A stretch of 64,000 nucleotides of DNA from the NCBI GenBank assembly GCA_009823505.1, contig VZQC01006876.1, positions 2,377,285-2,441,284 of the forward strand. The letters are read 5' to 3'. The notes beneath the pieces are model-generated. The model did not search any database and was not told the DNA's origin. It saw only the letters and a list, made by a program, of their open reading frames with translations. Both the position numbers and the translations under genes were made by a program. Position 1 is the first letter of the stretch, and every line of letters starts with the position of its first letter. Shown in pieces: positions 32,487-43,833 of the stretch. This stretch comes from Rhizomys pruinosus (lineage: Eukaryota > Chordata > Mammalia > Rodentia > Spalacidae).

Positions 32487-32822
32487 CACAGTTGGCCCTT
32501 CAAGCCCATGAGTTCTACATCTATGGATTCAACCAACCATGGATCTAAAACATTCATGGGAAAAAGAGTTGCATTCATGCTGAACCTGCATAGACTGTTT
32601 TTATCTTGACATTATTCCCAAACAATACAACATAACAACTATTTACATGGCATTTATACTGTAAAGCAAACGTCATCTACAAACGATTCACTGTAGAAGG
32701 ATGGTTAAATGCCCTGTGATAATATGACACCATTTTATATAAGGGACATTAGTGGACATGGATATTGGCATCCACTGGGGTCCTAGAACCAATCCCCTTG
32801 AAAACCAAGGACAACTGTGCAG
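32487..32822 (+). mobile_element. Tigger-like MITE with terminal inverted repeats
   Basis: ACACAGTTGGCCCTTCAAGC at the left and AAGGACAACTGTGC at the right form an imperfect terminal inverted repeat. ATGGATTCAACCAACCATGG and TTTTATATAAGGGACAT are internal landmarks. About 335 bp. It is the most complete of three copies in the window. Confidence 0.8.
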
Positions 32823-32884
32823 GACAGAATTCAAGCCCATTCATCTTAATGTAGATGACTGCATTCATTACTAAATGTTAATTG

Positions 32885-33043
32885 TGGTTTTGTTGCTGTT
32901 GTTGTTGTTGTTGAGACAGGGTCTCCCTGTAGCCACAGCTGTCCTGGAACTCGCTCTGTAGAGCAGGCTGGCCTTGAACTCACAAAGATCCGCCTGCCTC
33001 TGCCCCTGAGTGCTAGGATTAAAGGCATGTGCCACCACACCCA
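32885..33043 (-). repeat. B1 SINE with target duplication
   Basis: Complete minus-strand B1 with a (GTT)n tail. CTAAATGTTAATT is at about 32872-32884 and 33045-33057. Confidence 0.93.
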
Positions 33044-33054
33044 GCCTAAATGTT

Positions 33055-34085
33055 AATTTGGAACAAAGAAGTAGACCCACGTTTTTAAAACATCAATCCT
33101 AAGATACAGTACCAGGTTATATAAATTGGGTCCCTACCCAGAAGACCTTACAGACATATATAGGCAGAAGCAAAACATGTTTTCCCATAAGGCATGCTGT
33201 TGAGATCTTGCTCTTAATAGTATAAACCTTTGTAAATCCTCTAGATTGAAAGACTGATGGAGGGAAGCCCATGCACATAGCAGGAGGCACTCCAGGCTGT
33301 CTGAGGATCATGTGACAAGTACAGAGCCTCCTGACAGGGAACCGTGTGGAGTCTCCTGCCAGGAAGAGCAAGTACAGCTGCTACTGGAGACTGTGCCTCA
33401 CACTGTCCTCTCTGACAGCCACTAATCCCAGACAGACTACAGTCCATCTCCATGCATCTGCCTTCCCTTCCCAAAAGAAGCCTGTACAGGCCACTCCAGC
33501 TGTAGGAGGCTGAATTGGATTCATTACTGTGTTCCCAGTTCCTCACACCAACCAGGTCCACATTGCCATGCTAAATATCTATTGCATGAGCAAATAAGGG
33601 AATTATTGCACCTGCTAAAAGAGTCCCCTGAAAGAACTTTTATTACAGGACAACCATGACAGGCATCCTTGGCCCCTGCCATAAACAAGTTGCAATTGTG
33701 TCGCACTCAAAGCATGTGCTCTGGGAGTCTTAGTTTGTTCAAGCTGGTTGGAATCTCAGCTTTCAGCTATCCACTGATTTCATTACACCCTACAAGAACT
33801 GAGCTCAATTCCATGAGGTGAGGAGCCTTACTACTTGCTAAAATAGGGTCTTAGTATCCTGAAGGGAAATACTCTCCACACAGCTCAAGAAGCCCAAAAG
33901 TCTGGCTCAACCTGATGACCTTGCTCAAGAATTCTCTGCAGAGCTTTACATTATGTCTTTTTACTTCTTTCTTTCTTCTTTTTTTAATTTTACAAAAGTA
34001 GGGCTTGTGGTTACGGACAGATCAGCTTATGTTTTCATTGGTGTCGCTATGTGTTTGCTTAGGTTATCAAGATATACCTAGCAGT
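33055..34085. other. No gene seen; repeat-poor
   Basis: One kilobase without recognised repeats. Minus-strand open frames of 60-106 residues lack domains. Confidence 0.4.
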
Positions 34086-34094
34086 AAGAAATTC

Positions 34095-34242
34095 TTTTTG
34101 GTATTTTCGAGACACGATCTCCCTGTAGCTCCAGATGTCCTGGAACTTGCTCTGTAGACCAGGCTGGCCTTCAATTTACAAAGATCCGCCTGCCTCTGCC
34201 TCCCAAGTGCTAGGATTAAAAGCATGCGCCACCACGCCCGGC
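34095..34242 (-). repeat. B1 SINE with 9-bp target duplication
   Basis: Complete minus-strand B1. AAGAAATTC is at 34086-34094 and 34243-34251. Confidence 0.93.
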
Positions 34243-34597
34243 AAGAAATTCCTTTAAACAACACATTGGACCAGGAAACTATTATTTGCAAGTCCCTCGG
34301 AGAAGAAGGATCCACAGGTGACTTCAGTCCATCTTCCTTGATACACTCTCTGTTTTGTTAGCAGCCAGAAAACAGTATACAAAATGGACCTGGTAAAAAC
34401 TGGGCCACTCTATCTGCTGCATTAAAGGAACACAGTTCAGACAGAAAAGGAACCATGACAGGGTCCAGCCACTGGGGAGGGAGAGGTATAACTAGGCTTT
34501 GGAGGTGGGTAGACACTCGTCAGGGAGACAGAAGGCAGAAGAACCACACATGTAGGAATCAGTAGCTAAAGCAAGGGACGGACATAAGCTCAAGGTT

Positions 34598-34785
34598 GAG
34601 CATTTCATTTATACTCACAACCCCGGAAATTAAGTGCTACTGCTTCCATTTTTCAGAGGAGGAAACTGAACTTTGAGAAGTTGGAAGATGTTCCAAGTGA
34701 GGGTCAAGGTTATGAAACTCACATGGGGCAGAGCCAGAATTTTAACCCCTGGGTGGCTGACTCCAACACCTGTGACTTTTCTCCT
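34598..34785 (+). repeat. MIR SINE
   Basis: CAGAGGAGGAAACTGAACTT, GGTCAAGGTTATGAAACTCA, GGGGCAGAGCCAGAATTTTA and CTGACTCCAACACCTGTG follow the MIR 3' half closely. The open frames across it are therefore repeat-derived. 34255-34597 shows nothing recognisable. Confidence 0.75.
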
Positions 34786-36095
34786 CCCCAAGGCTTCGTG
34801 TGGCCCAGAGAAGGGAGAGACGGCACGGCATATTTTCAGGATTGGCATCAGTTCAGTGTGGCCAGTTGGTGGCAGACAGGGGAGACAGGGGACTGGGAGA
34901 ATACAGAAGATGCTGGACCACGGGGGGAGGGAGGAGAAAGACCAAGAAAGGTTCTGTTTCTGGCTGTTTCTTCCTATGGATGAAATTAGAGGAAAACCAA
35001 GACTGAAGAGTCCGAGGAAAGGGAGGCCGAAAATGAGAAGGGGCTGCAACAGAGGAAGATCAGGGGCCCGGACAGAAGCCTCAGCCTTGAAAAAGTAAGG
35101 ACTGCTTCCCCCACCCCGGGCAGGATGAAAGAAGAGAAAGGGAAAATAGCCTTGTTTTAAAAGAAAGGAGAAAGGAAGAAAGGCATCTCAGCAGCGTGTT
35201 GGGATGGTTTATCCTCTGTTCCAGAAGGAGGAGGCCGGCAGGGTCAGCTAGGGCTGGAGCGGAGTGGGAAAGATTCCGAGCAGCTGTTACTGGAATCTGA
35301 TAGGGAGCTAAAAACGGAGCTGAAGGAAGATGCCTGTGGGCTCTGGGAGAGCCGAGGCAGGAACAGGCAGAGGGTCCAGTTACTGCCGGGGGCCCAGGTC
35401 TTTTCAACAGGCTTCAGCAGTTCGAAACCGGAAGAGATGAAAGGGTTGTCCTAAGATACTCAGTGGAAGGTCAAAGGGTAAGAAACAGAGTTGCTTTTGA
35501 GAACTTTGCCAAACCAGCTCACCAAGGAATCCGAATTCCAAGCGGGAGAGAGGGACCAGATACACCCAGCAGGAATCCAAGATGCTAAAAACCAGGGAGA
35601 GGCCACCAGGGGACTGAGCAGGAATGAGTGGGAATGGTGGCGGGGCCGGGGGGCTGCGGCTGCAGAGGGCTCTTCAGAGATGACGATCTAGGAGACAGAG
35701 ACACAGCCTCCTGCAGGCAATAAGGCTCAGGGTGCGGCCAAGCACTGAGTGACAGAGCTGTGAGGATGAGGAGGTCACTGAGGAAAGCGAGGGGTGAGGA
35801 GAGGGACCCAGTGCTCTGCAAGCAAAAAAACAAGAGGCAGGGTGGTGGCTGGGGGGGGGTAGGGGCTGGGTTTACGGTACGGGAGGGGGGAGCGGGGCGG
35901 GACGGGGGGGAGAATAGGACAAGGATGCCCTCAGCTGAAGTCATCCAAGCACACACAAGGGAAGTGGCTCAATGATTGTCAGCCAAACACGGAAGGGAGC
36001 CTTCCCTTATGAAAAGGGAAGCCAGTTCGATGCCAGGGAATTATAACCATTTCTCAGTATCTGTGACAAGGTGGCTTCATTAAAATGAGACAATA
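34786..36095. other. Repeat-free, purine-rich block with a G-rich core
   Basis: No SINE or L1 in 1.3 kb. A G-rich stretch at 35845-35915 has seven or more runs of at least three G. Open frames (141, 123, 108 residues) overlap on both strands with Pro/Ser- or Arg/Gly-rich content and no domain. Confidence 0.5.
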
Positions 36096-36096
36096 A

Positions 36097-36111
36097 AAAT
36101 AAATAAATAAC

Positions 36112-36146
<35 letters not shown>
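36097..36146 (+). repeat. (AAAT)n microsatellite
   Basis: About 12 tetranucleotide units with one AACT interruption. Confidence 0.93.
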
Positions 36147-36147
<1 letters not shown>

Positions 36148-36665
36148 GCCCAAATCTGTGGATGTTCAAATCCCTTAGATATAGTAAGGTAACACTTGCA
36201 CAGACCCTACACACATCTTCCTGTAGACCCTAAATCAACTAACACAATGCAATGATGCCCAGAACCTACGCACATCATCCTGTAGACGTTAAATCACCTA
36301 ACACAATACAAAGCCTGTGCTATTGTATAGTGTTGCTAAGAGAATAATGACAGGAAAAAAGTCAGTACGTGTTCAGTACAGATTCACCCATATTATTTAG
36401 TGTTCATTTTGTATAAATCTTCTTTTTTTTTTTTTTTTTTAATTTTTTTTTTGAGACAGGGTCTCCCTGTAGCTCCAGCTGTCCTGGAACTTGCTATGTA
36501 GACCAGGCTGGCCTTGAACTCACAAAGATCCACCGGCCTCTGCCTCCCAAGTACTAGGATTAAAGGCGTGTGCCACCATGCCCGGCTATATTTTCAATCT
36601 GTGGTTGGTTTAATCTGTGGATGCAGGTTTTGTAGAAATAGGACCCACAGTGGTATCAAACTAGT
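36147..36665 (-). mobile_element. Tigger-like copy with internal duplication, split by a B1
   Basis: AATCTGTGGATGTTCAAATC at the left and TGTGGTTGGTTTAATCTGTG at the right are the family's landmarks in reverse. A segment of about 52 nt (36199-36250) recurs at 36260-36311. Confidence 0.78.
36420..36587 (-). repeat. B1 SINE inside the Tigger-like copy
   Basis: Complete minus-strand B1 with a long T-rich (poly(A)) tail at 36421-36452. Confidence 0.92.
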
Positions 36666-36669
36666 GCTA

Positions 36670-37500
36670 ATAACCACGCCACCCCTCAAGAGAAAAAGCA
36701 AGTAGACTTCTCCAGCAAAGGTAAGACATGGTAGCCAACTTCATAGTGAGCGAGGCAGAGCACACAGGGTAGACAATAACACAGAGCAGCAGGCGGGAAC
36801 TGCCCAGGCTCATGTCTTCAGATTTGGAAAGTGTTCTCTAGGACTCCATGACAGCCAGTGTGTTCTAGAACTCCCAAAAAATGACCTCCAGGCATCCAGA
36901 CCTCTATTCACACCAGAAGGCCTAGAACAGCCTGGAGGCTGCCTTGTGAGCAGTTCCCACTCACTCCAGGTCTACACAGGAAGCTGATTCCAGTGCCCAG
37001 CCCGCCGAAGCCTCCACACGAGGACAGGAGTGACCCTACCTTGTCCGGCCTTGGTCCCGTCTTGGACACTCCTTAGGCTCCCCAGAGGCCTCCAGCACCA
37101 ACATTTGCTAGGACTCGCCTACTTCCAAGAGGGCATTTGACAATAGCTAATGCTCAGTCCATGCCAGGTGTGGGCTTAGAGAAGGCCCTAGGGATCTCCC
37201 AGGTCACTTCCAATCTTTCCTACAACCCTTCCTCCAACACTGCTTCTCTGCCACTTGGACAGCCCAGAGCCTGAGAACTCTCTCCCTGGGACACAGCCCA
37301 CCTCACAGTGAATGAATGGCTCTGTTGGAAGCCTTCCACTCCCCAGCTTTTTTATTCCCTTCACAGCCCTGCACAGCCGCATTCCTTCATTCCTTTCCCT
37401 TCTGATAGGAAGAAACAAACCAGTCTTTACCCTCATCCCCTGAGACCCTTGCTAGGATTCCTCAGCCATCCTGCTCTACCTCCCTTGTCAAGGCCCCCCT
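36670..37500. other. No gene seen; repeat-poor
   Basis: Unrecognised; a faint MIR-like stretch near 37138-37175. The 82- and 110-residue frames have no domain, and the latter runs into a B2. Confidence 0.4.
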
Positions 37501-37516
37501 TAAGATGTGCTCCTGG

Positions 37517-37722
37517 GGGGGATGGAGAGATGGCTCAGTGGTTAAGAGCACCGACTACTCTTGCAGAGGTCCCAGGTTCAATCCCCATCCACACATGGCA
37601 GCTAAGAACTGTCTTTAACTCCAGTTCCAGGGGAATCTGACGCCGTCTTCTGACCTCCGTGGCATCGCACGACACAGGTGCACCAACCTACATGCAGACA
37701 GTACACTCATAAACATAAAAAA

Positions 37723-37761
<39 letters not shown>

Positions 37762-37764
37762 AAT
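37517..37764 (+). repeat. B2 SINE with (AAAT)n tail and 16-bp target duplication
   Basis: AAGATGTGCTCCTGGG is at 37502-37517 and 37765-37780, a clean target duplication. Tail of about ten AAAT units. Confidence 0.95.
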
Positions 37765-37799
37765 AAGATGTGCTCCTGGGTACAAACGCCATCCACGTA

Positions 37800-37990
37800 G
37801 AGAGTATTGAGTGCTGATTTGTGCCAGCCACCTTCTAATCACTTAATCTCTGTACTGTGTCTAGTGCTACTCTCATTATTCTCATTTTACTGATGAAGAA
37901 ACTGAGGTGGAGAATGAGAAATGACTACCTTGAGCCTACAATAAGCAGCAGGGCAGAAACTCCATTCCAGGCAATCTGGATGTGTTTACA
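37800..37990 (+). repeat. MIR SINE
   Basis: GTATTGAGTGCTGATTTGTG, TTCTCATTTTACTGATGAAG and AAACTGAGGTGGAGAATGAG are MIR landmarks in the right order and spacing. Confidence 0.75.
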
Positions 37991-38019
37991 ACCCCATGCC
38001 AACCTTCAGCTTTGCTGTC

Positions 38020-38100
38020 ATTAGAGACACTGGGGAGTCTTAAGCACTGCTGAGCCTAGGATCCACTCCTAGAAATTCTGATTTTATTGTGCCGTCTATC
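38020..38100. repeat. MER5-like DNA transposon remnant
   Basis: TGAGCCTAGGATCCACTCCT and AGAAATTCTGATTTTATTG resemble MER5A core wording. Confidence 0.5.
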
Positions 38101-38104
38101 ATCT

Positions 38105-38772
38105 GCATATCCAAGCTTTGAAAAGATGTCCAAGGGGCATTTCCAGGTAGTAAAGACTGCAGTCATCTACAGGCCACTGTGGTCAGTGCAGAGCAGGTTG
38201 GAAGGATACAAAGGAAACTTTCAAGGTTCTCCTGCGCATGACACCTGGGCAGACTCAGACCTGGGGGTAAAAGCCAGTCACTCAGGAAGGCTAAAACAGT
38301 TGCTGAAGTGATGTGAGTTTCAAAGGTCTCAGGGCCATTCTCAAAGGAAAGAGAAAGAAGCCTGAAGCCCTCCCTTTACCAGGCACTTGCTTCCTGGGTG
38401 TCTTCTGGGAAGCGCTTGGCTGATCACAAAGCCCTGGCCAGCCACAAAGCTGGCAATCTCAGATCAGCAGCAGCCTGCACAGGGCCAACTTCCTGACCTT
38501 CCAAAGCTGCGGGGGGGGGGGGGGGGGGGNCTTCCCAGACCATACTCTCCTCTTGTGTTTTTTTCATAGCTGAGTACAGAGAACCCTGAGCTGCCAACTG
38601 TGTACACCGAGGACAAGGTCTCTCTAGCTCCAGGCAGAGCACATCCCTTGGACTCACAGGCCACTTCCAATTCTTAGGTCTCTGAATGTGGACTCTCCTT
38701 CCACAACTGATACTTCCTGTTGAGATTAACTTCAAGTGATTGCTTTTAAAGTATGAGGGCATTCCTCTGGTT
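38105..38772. other. No gene seen; G19 run and single N
   Basis: A G-run at 38511-38529 ends in an N (38530), an unresolved homopolymer. The 183-residue frame crossing it is not a gene: it spans the N and a B2. Confidence 0.5.
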
Positions 38773-38786
38773 AAAGAGAGGCCACC

Positions 38787-38910
38787 CAGGGGAATCCGAG
38801 ACCCTCTTCTGACCTCCGCGGCATTGCACGACACGGGTGCACAAACTTGCATGCAGACAGTACATTCACACACGTACAGAAATAAATAAAAATTAATAAA
38901 AAAAAAAAAA
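38787..38910 (+). repeat. 5'-truncated B2 SINE with target duplication
   Basis: Starts mid-element at CAGGGGAATCCGAGACCC and ends in an A-run. AGAGAGGCCACC is on both sides (38775-38786 and 38910-38921). Confidence 0.92.
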
Positions 38911-38924
38911 GAGAGGCCACCAAG

Positions 38925-39163
38925 GGTAGCATGCTTGCCTAGCAAGCATGGAGTCCCACATGAAACCCATTCCATTGGTTACATAAAACCAAGCATGGTG
39001 ATGCATACCTATAATACCCACACTGGGGAGGTAGAAGCAGGAAGCTTAGAAGTTCAAGGTCATCCTCAATGCATACATAGCAAATCTGAAGCCAGCCTGG
39101 GCATGTGACGTGCTGTTGGAGGAGGAGGAAGAAGAGGAAGAGGAGGAGCAGGAGGAGGAGGGA

Positions 39164-39219
<56 letters not shown>
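38925..39219 (+). repeat. B4 SINE (ID + B1) followed by (GGA)n and (GA)n
   Basis: ID-like GCATGCTTGCCTAGCAAGCA leads into B1-like AAGCATGGTGATGCATACCT. GGA-type repeats (39117-39165) and (GA)n (39167-39219) follow. Confidence 0.75.
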
Positions 39220-39221
<2 letters not shown>

Positions 39222-39223
<2 letters not shown>

Positions 39224-40870
39224 ACATAGTCTCTGGTTGCTGCTACAAACATCTGTATCTTTCAGTTCCTAGAACTTGCTCTCAGCAGTCTGGGCCGTGG
39301 TGTCAGGGCACAGTAAGAACATCTGACCTTGAGCTATTTAGATTTCATTGCTCTTTCCCTCTTCCCTCTGCCCAGAACTAGCTCCACAAAACCACCCAGC
39401 CATGAAAACTACATGTGAGTAGAAGGGAACTACCCCCCTCACCCTACCATCTGAAGGCAAATTGACTTCACTTTTGTTTATTCCCTTTCCGCTTTGCACC
39501 TCTCTAAAGCTGAAGGGAACAGTGGTCCTTCACCTGTAGAGCAAGAGCCACAGGGGCAGGGACACAGGAAACTGACATGGTTGCCACAGACGCACAGTGT
39601 TTGCCCTGTGTCTCCTGTTCTAGCAGATGAAGGACCATGGTCCTCTACGTGTCTAGGAAATGTCTTAATGAGTGTTCCTCCTGTGTTTGTTCTCTGTCGA
39701 AAGCACAGAGACTTGCTCAATCAGTGGGAGGAATTCTGCAAACTGAGCTAAAATATATTAGGAGCCTCCTCATGCTCTAAATCGTCTGTTTCTATAGCTA
39801 AGAAAAAGTAGACAGTTCAGCAGATGGTTTTGTTCCCATTCCTCTAGAGTCTAGGAAAGGAGTCTGGCATTTTCTCCTTTAGGGTGCAAGACTAGACTAA
39901 GATGTGGAGTTAACATGGAGCTGGAGAGTATTGCATTTTTAAAGCAGAGCAAAGAAGACAATGGTGAAGCTACCCTGTGATTGCTGGGGTGGCAAAGGAT
40001 GAAGAAGGTCTTGAAGGACCAGAAGAGTGAATGGACCTGGGTATTTATTAGGGAGTCATAGTTGTAGGACACGAATTTATGGTACCAACATAAGGCTAAT
40101 ATGCTGTTCACTCACTACGAGGGCATCATAATTAGAGACATGGGCTACTGGCAACATCTTTGCAGGTTGGAGAGTGAAGGCAACCAAGCAAATGTCTACT
40201 CCTATTGGCTGCATTTTAATTTTTGTTTCTCTGGTTTTGCGCATGTGTACCCAAGAGCATGCACCTGCAAATGAACACACACATTCACATACTTGGGAGC
40301 TGTAAGAGTTGGTCCTCCTGCATGTGTGTTTATATGCACACACATATAAACAATGCAAGGAGCTAGGGCCAGAGGTGTCTGTTGTGTTTCCTTAAATCTT
40401 TTTAAGGCGCCAGCAGAGACAAAGGCTTTGTCCATTGTTGGGAATTACATTCCAAATTTATAGGCAAATGTGTGTAGTCTAGAACAAAGAACTGAAAAGG
40501 TCTGGTGTGACTAAGCAGTGTACCTCAAGTCACACAATGACAATAGGTCAGGAATTCAGCTATTGGGTCTCCTGGTCCCAGCTGGACCATTCTGGTCAGA
40601 TGTGAAAATATGTTCACCAGTGATAATTGCACCCTGCGGAGGTGCCCCTGCATTCTTGTGGAGGGTGTCACTCTCCGACTGTCCATCAGAGAGCTCCCCA
40701 GCCACATCGGGCTAGGAGGAATCAGGCTGAAGAGGGAGAAGGCAAAGGTGGGGAGGAGTCTCATGGGGTCTTCTCAGATCACTGGATCTACAAGTTAATT
40801 TTTAACATCATCCTAACCAGAATGTACAATTAGTAACAAAAGTTACCTTATGCAAATGAAAATTCGGTTA
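39222..40870. other. Longest repeat-poor block, no gene identified
   Basis: About 1.65 kb without SINEs apart from a possible MIR near 40500-40575 (AAGTCACACAATGACAATAG). Open frames up to 106 residues on both strands, none recognisable. Confidence 0.45.
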
Positions 40871-40874
40871 ACAT

Positions 40875-41058
40875 TCTTTTATATGTGTATGAGTGCACAG
40901 TGTACACACAGGGCCTAGGGAGGCCAGAAGAGGGTGTCAGATTCCCTAGAACTGAAGTTACAGTTGGCTGTGAGCTTCCATGTGGGTGCTAGGAACCAAA
41001 CCCTAGTTTTCTGCAAGAGCAACAAGTACTCTTAACCACTGAGCCATCTCTCTAACCC
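40875..41058 (-). repeat. B2/B3-type SINE, diverged
   Basis: Right edge GAGCCATCTCTCTAACCC is the head in reverse; TGTGGGTGCTAGGAACCAAA inside. 41060-41430 beyond it shows nothing recognisable. Confidence 0.85.
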
Positions 41059-41434
41059 TTAAATTCTTGAAATATGTTTAATGGGAAGAGAGAGAATAAG
41101 ATTTAAAACATCTTGACAGTAACCATATTAGAAATATTTTCTTTGCTGACCCATATAAAATCAGAATATTTAAGTGTGTGTTGGGGGGGAGGTGTCTGGC
41201 AAAGGATGGTGTCATCCTTTGTCATCAATGAGATGGCTGCTGCTTCCTTCTATTAGAGGCTCATTCTACAGCAAGACATACCCAGGACCCACATGTTGGA
41301 AGGAGAGACTACATATCTCAAGCTTTGAGGACCACAGGAACAAACTTCAAATACCAGCTGCTACCATTCACTCTGGAGTGCCCCCAAGGCCCATTGTCAA
41401 TGGTTTGGTCCTCAACTTAGCACCTGTGCTGGAA

Positions 41435-42090
41435 GCTTTAGTGTCAACTTGACACACCTGGGGTGAGGAAGCCTTAATTGGGGAATTGCCTCCACTGGAC
41501 TGGCCTGTGGCATGTCTGTGGAGTATTTTCTTGATTGTTGAGTGATATGAGCAGTGTTACCCCTGTGCAGATCATTCTGTATTGTATAAGAAAGCAGGTT
41601 GGGGGCTGGAGAGATGGCCTAGCAGTTAGGAGTGCAGACTGCTCTTGCAGAGGACCTGGGTTCCATCCCCAGCACCCACATAGCAGCTGAGAGCCGTCTT
41701 AAACTCTAGTTCCAGGGGAATCAGACACCCTTCTTTTGACCTCCGTGGCATTGCACGACATGGGTGCAGAAACCTACATGCAGACAGTACATTTGTACAT
41801 ATTAAAAAAATAATAAAATTTTTTTTTAAAAAGCAGGTTGAGCACAAGCCAGTAAGCAGCATTCCTCCATGGCTTGTGCTTCAGCTCCTGCCTCCAGGTT
41901 CCTGCCCTGAGTTCTTACCTCGGACACCCCACCCCACCCCAGCCCTACCCCCCCACACCCCCACCCTGCTTAGTGATGAACTGTGACCTGGGAGATGTAA
42001 GATGAATAGAGTAAACCTCTTCCTCCCCCAAGTTGGTATTGGTCAGAGTGTTTTGACACAGTAATTGAAAAGCAAACTAGAACAGTGTTA
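41435..42090 (+). mobile_element. Solo LTR-like repeat, interrupted by a B2
   Basis: TTAGTGTCAACTTGACACAC at the start, AGCATTCCTCCATGGCTTGT after the insert, and GTAATTGAAAAGCAAACTAG at the end. Same family as 19890 and 42637. Confidence 0.65.
41602..41829 (+). repeat. B2 SINE with 11-bp target duplication
   Basis: Full B2. AAAGCAGGTTG is at 41591-41601 and 41830-41840, which proves it landed inside the LTR-like repeat. Confidence 0.94.
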
Positions 42091-42094
42091 CTGG

Positions 42095-42635
42095 GGAGGT
42101 TGTGGACCCTTTAAAAGGTGGGACTCATGGGAAGAAGTTAGATCACTGGGAGTGTGCTCTTGAAGAAGACTGGGGTAACTCAGCTCCTTCCTATCTCTTC
42201 TGCCCTTTCCCAGCTACCATGTGGTGATCATTTATGCCCACCTACATGTTCCCCACCAAAGCACAATGGGGCCAAGTGATCATGGACTGAAATTGCCAAG
42301 AAAAAAAAACAAAAAAACTTTACTTTTTATAAGCAGATTGCCAAAAAAAAAAAAAAGGAGATTGCCTCCAATATTTTGTTACAGTAACAAAAAGCTGACT
42401 AAAACAGCAGTCTTTGACAAGGGACTATTTCCTCAATGGTTTCAGTTAAATCATACTAGGTTATTAAATATTATTTGGAATTTTACTTTATCAAAGCCTG
42501 TATCTCCCCCATTGGGTTGGGGTAAGAATTCATTAATTTAGATGATTCAAGGAAAATTAAAGCTTCTCACATGAAAAGTGTGTGAGAAATACAAGATGAT
42601 ATTATGGAAAATCACTATGCCTAGGAATTAAAAGA
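42095..42635. other. No gene; A-runs and a faint LTR-like tail
   Basis: TGTTACAGTAACAAAAAGCT at about 42377 resembles the end of another LTR-like copy. The 106-residue frame is low-complexity around A-runs. Confidence 0.4.
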
Positions 42636-42636
42636 A

Positions 42637-43062
42637 TGGTTAATTTTCTTGTCAACTTGATGCAAACTAAAAGTCACCTGGGAAGAGGGAACCTCAGTTG
42701 AGGAACTTCCTCCATCGGACTGTCCTGTGGGCACATCTATGGATCATTTCTTTAATTGCTGATTGATGTATAAGGGTCCAGCCCACTGAGGGCAGTGTCA
42801 TCCCTAGGCAGGTGGGCCTATACTACATAAGAAAGGCAGCTGAGCAAGCCAAAGGAAGCAAGCTAGTAAGCAGCATTCCTCCATGGTCTCTGCTTCCACG
42901 GTCTCTCCTTCCACGTCTGTCTCCAGGATCATGCGTTCAGTTCCTGCCCTGCCTTCCCTCAGTGATGGGATGTCACTTGGCAGAGTAAGATGAAATAAAC
43001 CCTTTCCTCCCTAAATCGGTTGTGGTCAGTGTTTTGCACAATAACAGAAAAGTAACAGCACA
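42637..43062 (+). mobile_element. Solo LTR-like repeat, uninterrupted copy
   Basis: From GGTTAATTTTCTTGTCAACT through AGTCACCTGGGAAGAGGGAA, a polyadenylation signal (GAAATAAACC), to AATAACAGAAAAGTAACAGC. At about 425 bp it gives the full extent of the family here. No internal retroviral genes. Confidence 0.68.
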
Positions 43063-43337
43063 AGTAGGACTTTTATGACCTGAGGAGGATGAGGCCTACT
43101 CAGATTACAGTGTGTGCTGGGAATACTCCCAATAAGGTTTTGGGAAAATAATTTCTAGAGAGTAAATTTGACCAGCTCTCTCTGACCGGTGGAGAACCCA
43201 GAAGCTACTGCTAATTCACAGGCAGAGGGAAACCACTAAATCAAGCACGCCTCAATCTGGAGGAGGAACCGGTAACAGAGTCTGCGGACTGTGTGTACAG
43301 CAGCAAGGCTACAGCAGCATACAGTAAAATTAACTGT

Positions 43338-43550
43338 CCTGGGACAAGCAAGATGGCTCAGTGGGTAAAGTTGCTTGCTGCCAAGCCTAATGGCTTCAGT
43401 TCCACACCTGAGACTCACATGGTAAAATGAGAGAACGATTCCCATAAGTTCTCCTCTGACCTCCGCACCTGCACCATAGCAAACACAGGCTCATACACAA
43501 GTACACAGAAATCATAAATATAGATAAATAAATAATAAATGTAATACAAA
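43338..43550 (+). repeat. B3 SINE
   Basis: AGATGGCTCAGTGGGTAAAG, TTGCTTGCTGCCAAGCC, then TCCTCTGACCTCCGCACC and AAATAAATAATAAATG tail. Confidence 0.85.
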
Positions 43551-43586
43551 ACTGTAAGTAATTCCACTGATTAAAAGCTGCTATGG

Positions 43587-43820
43587 GGGCTGGAGAGATG
43601 GCCTAGCAGTTAAGAGCGCCAACTGCTCTTACAGAGGACCTGGGTTCGATCCCCAGCACCCACATGGCGGCTGAGAACTGTCTGAAACTCCAATTCCAGG
43701 AGAACTCCAGTTCCAGGGGAATCCGACACCCTCTTCTGACCTCCGCAGCATTGCACGACATGGGTGCACAGACCTGCATGCAGACAGTACATTCGTACAC
43801 ATACAGAAATAAAAAAAATT
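43587..43820 (+). repeat. B2 SINE (first of a nested trio)
   Basis: Complete young B2 with B-box-like GGGTTCGATCCC. The target word AAAGCTGCTATG stands before it (43574), after it (43823), and again after the next B2 (44282). Confidence 0.94.
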
Positions 43821-43833
43821 AAAAAGCTGCTAT

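Noticed and set aside
34673..35098. 141-residue plus-strand frame as a gene
   Set aside because: Its start lies in a MIR repeat, the rest is Arg/Lys/Gly-rich without a domain, and opposite-strand frames of similar length exist.
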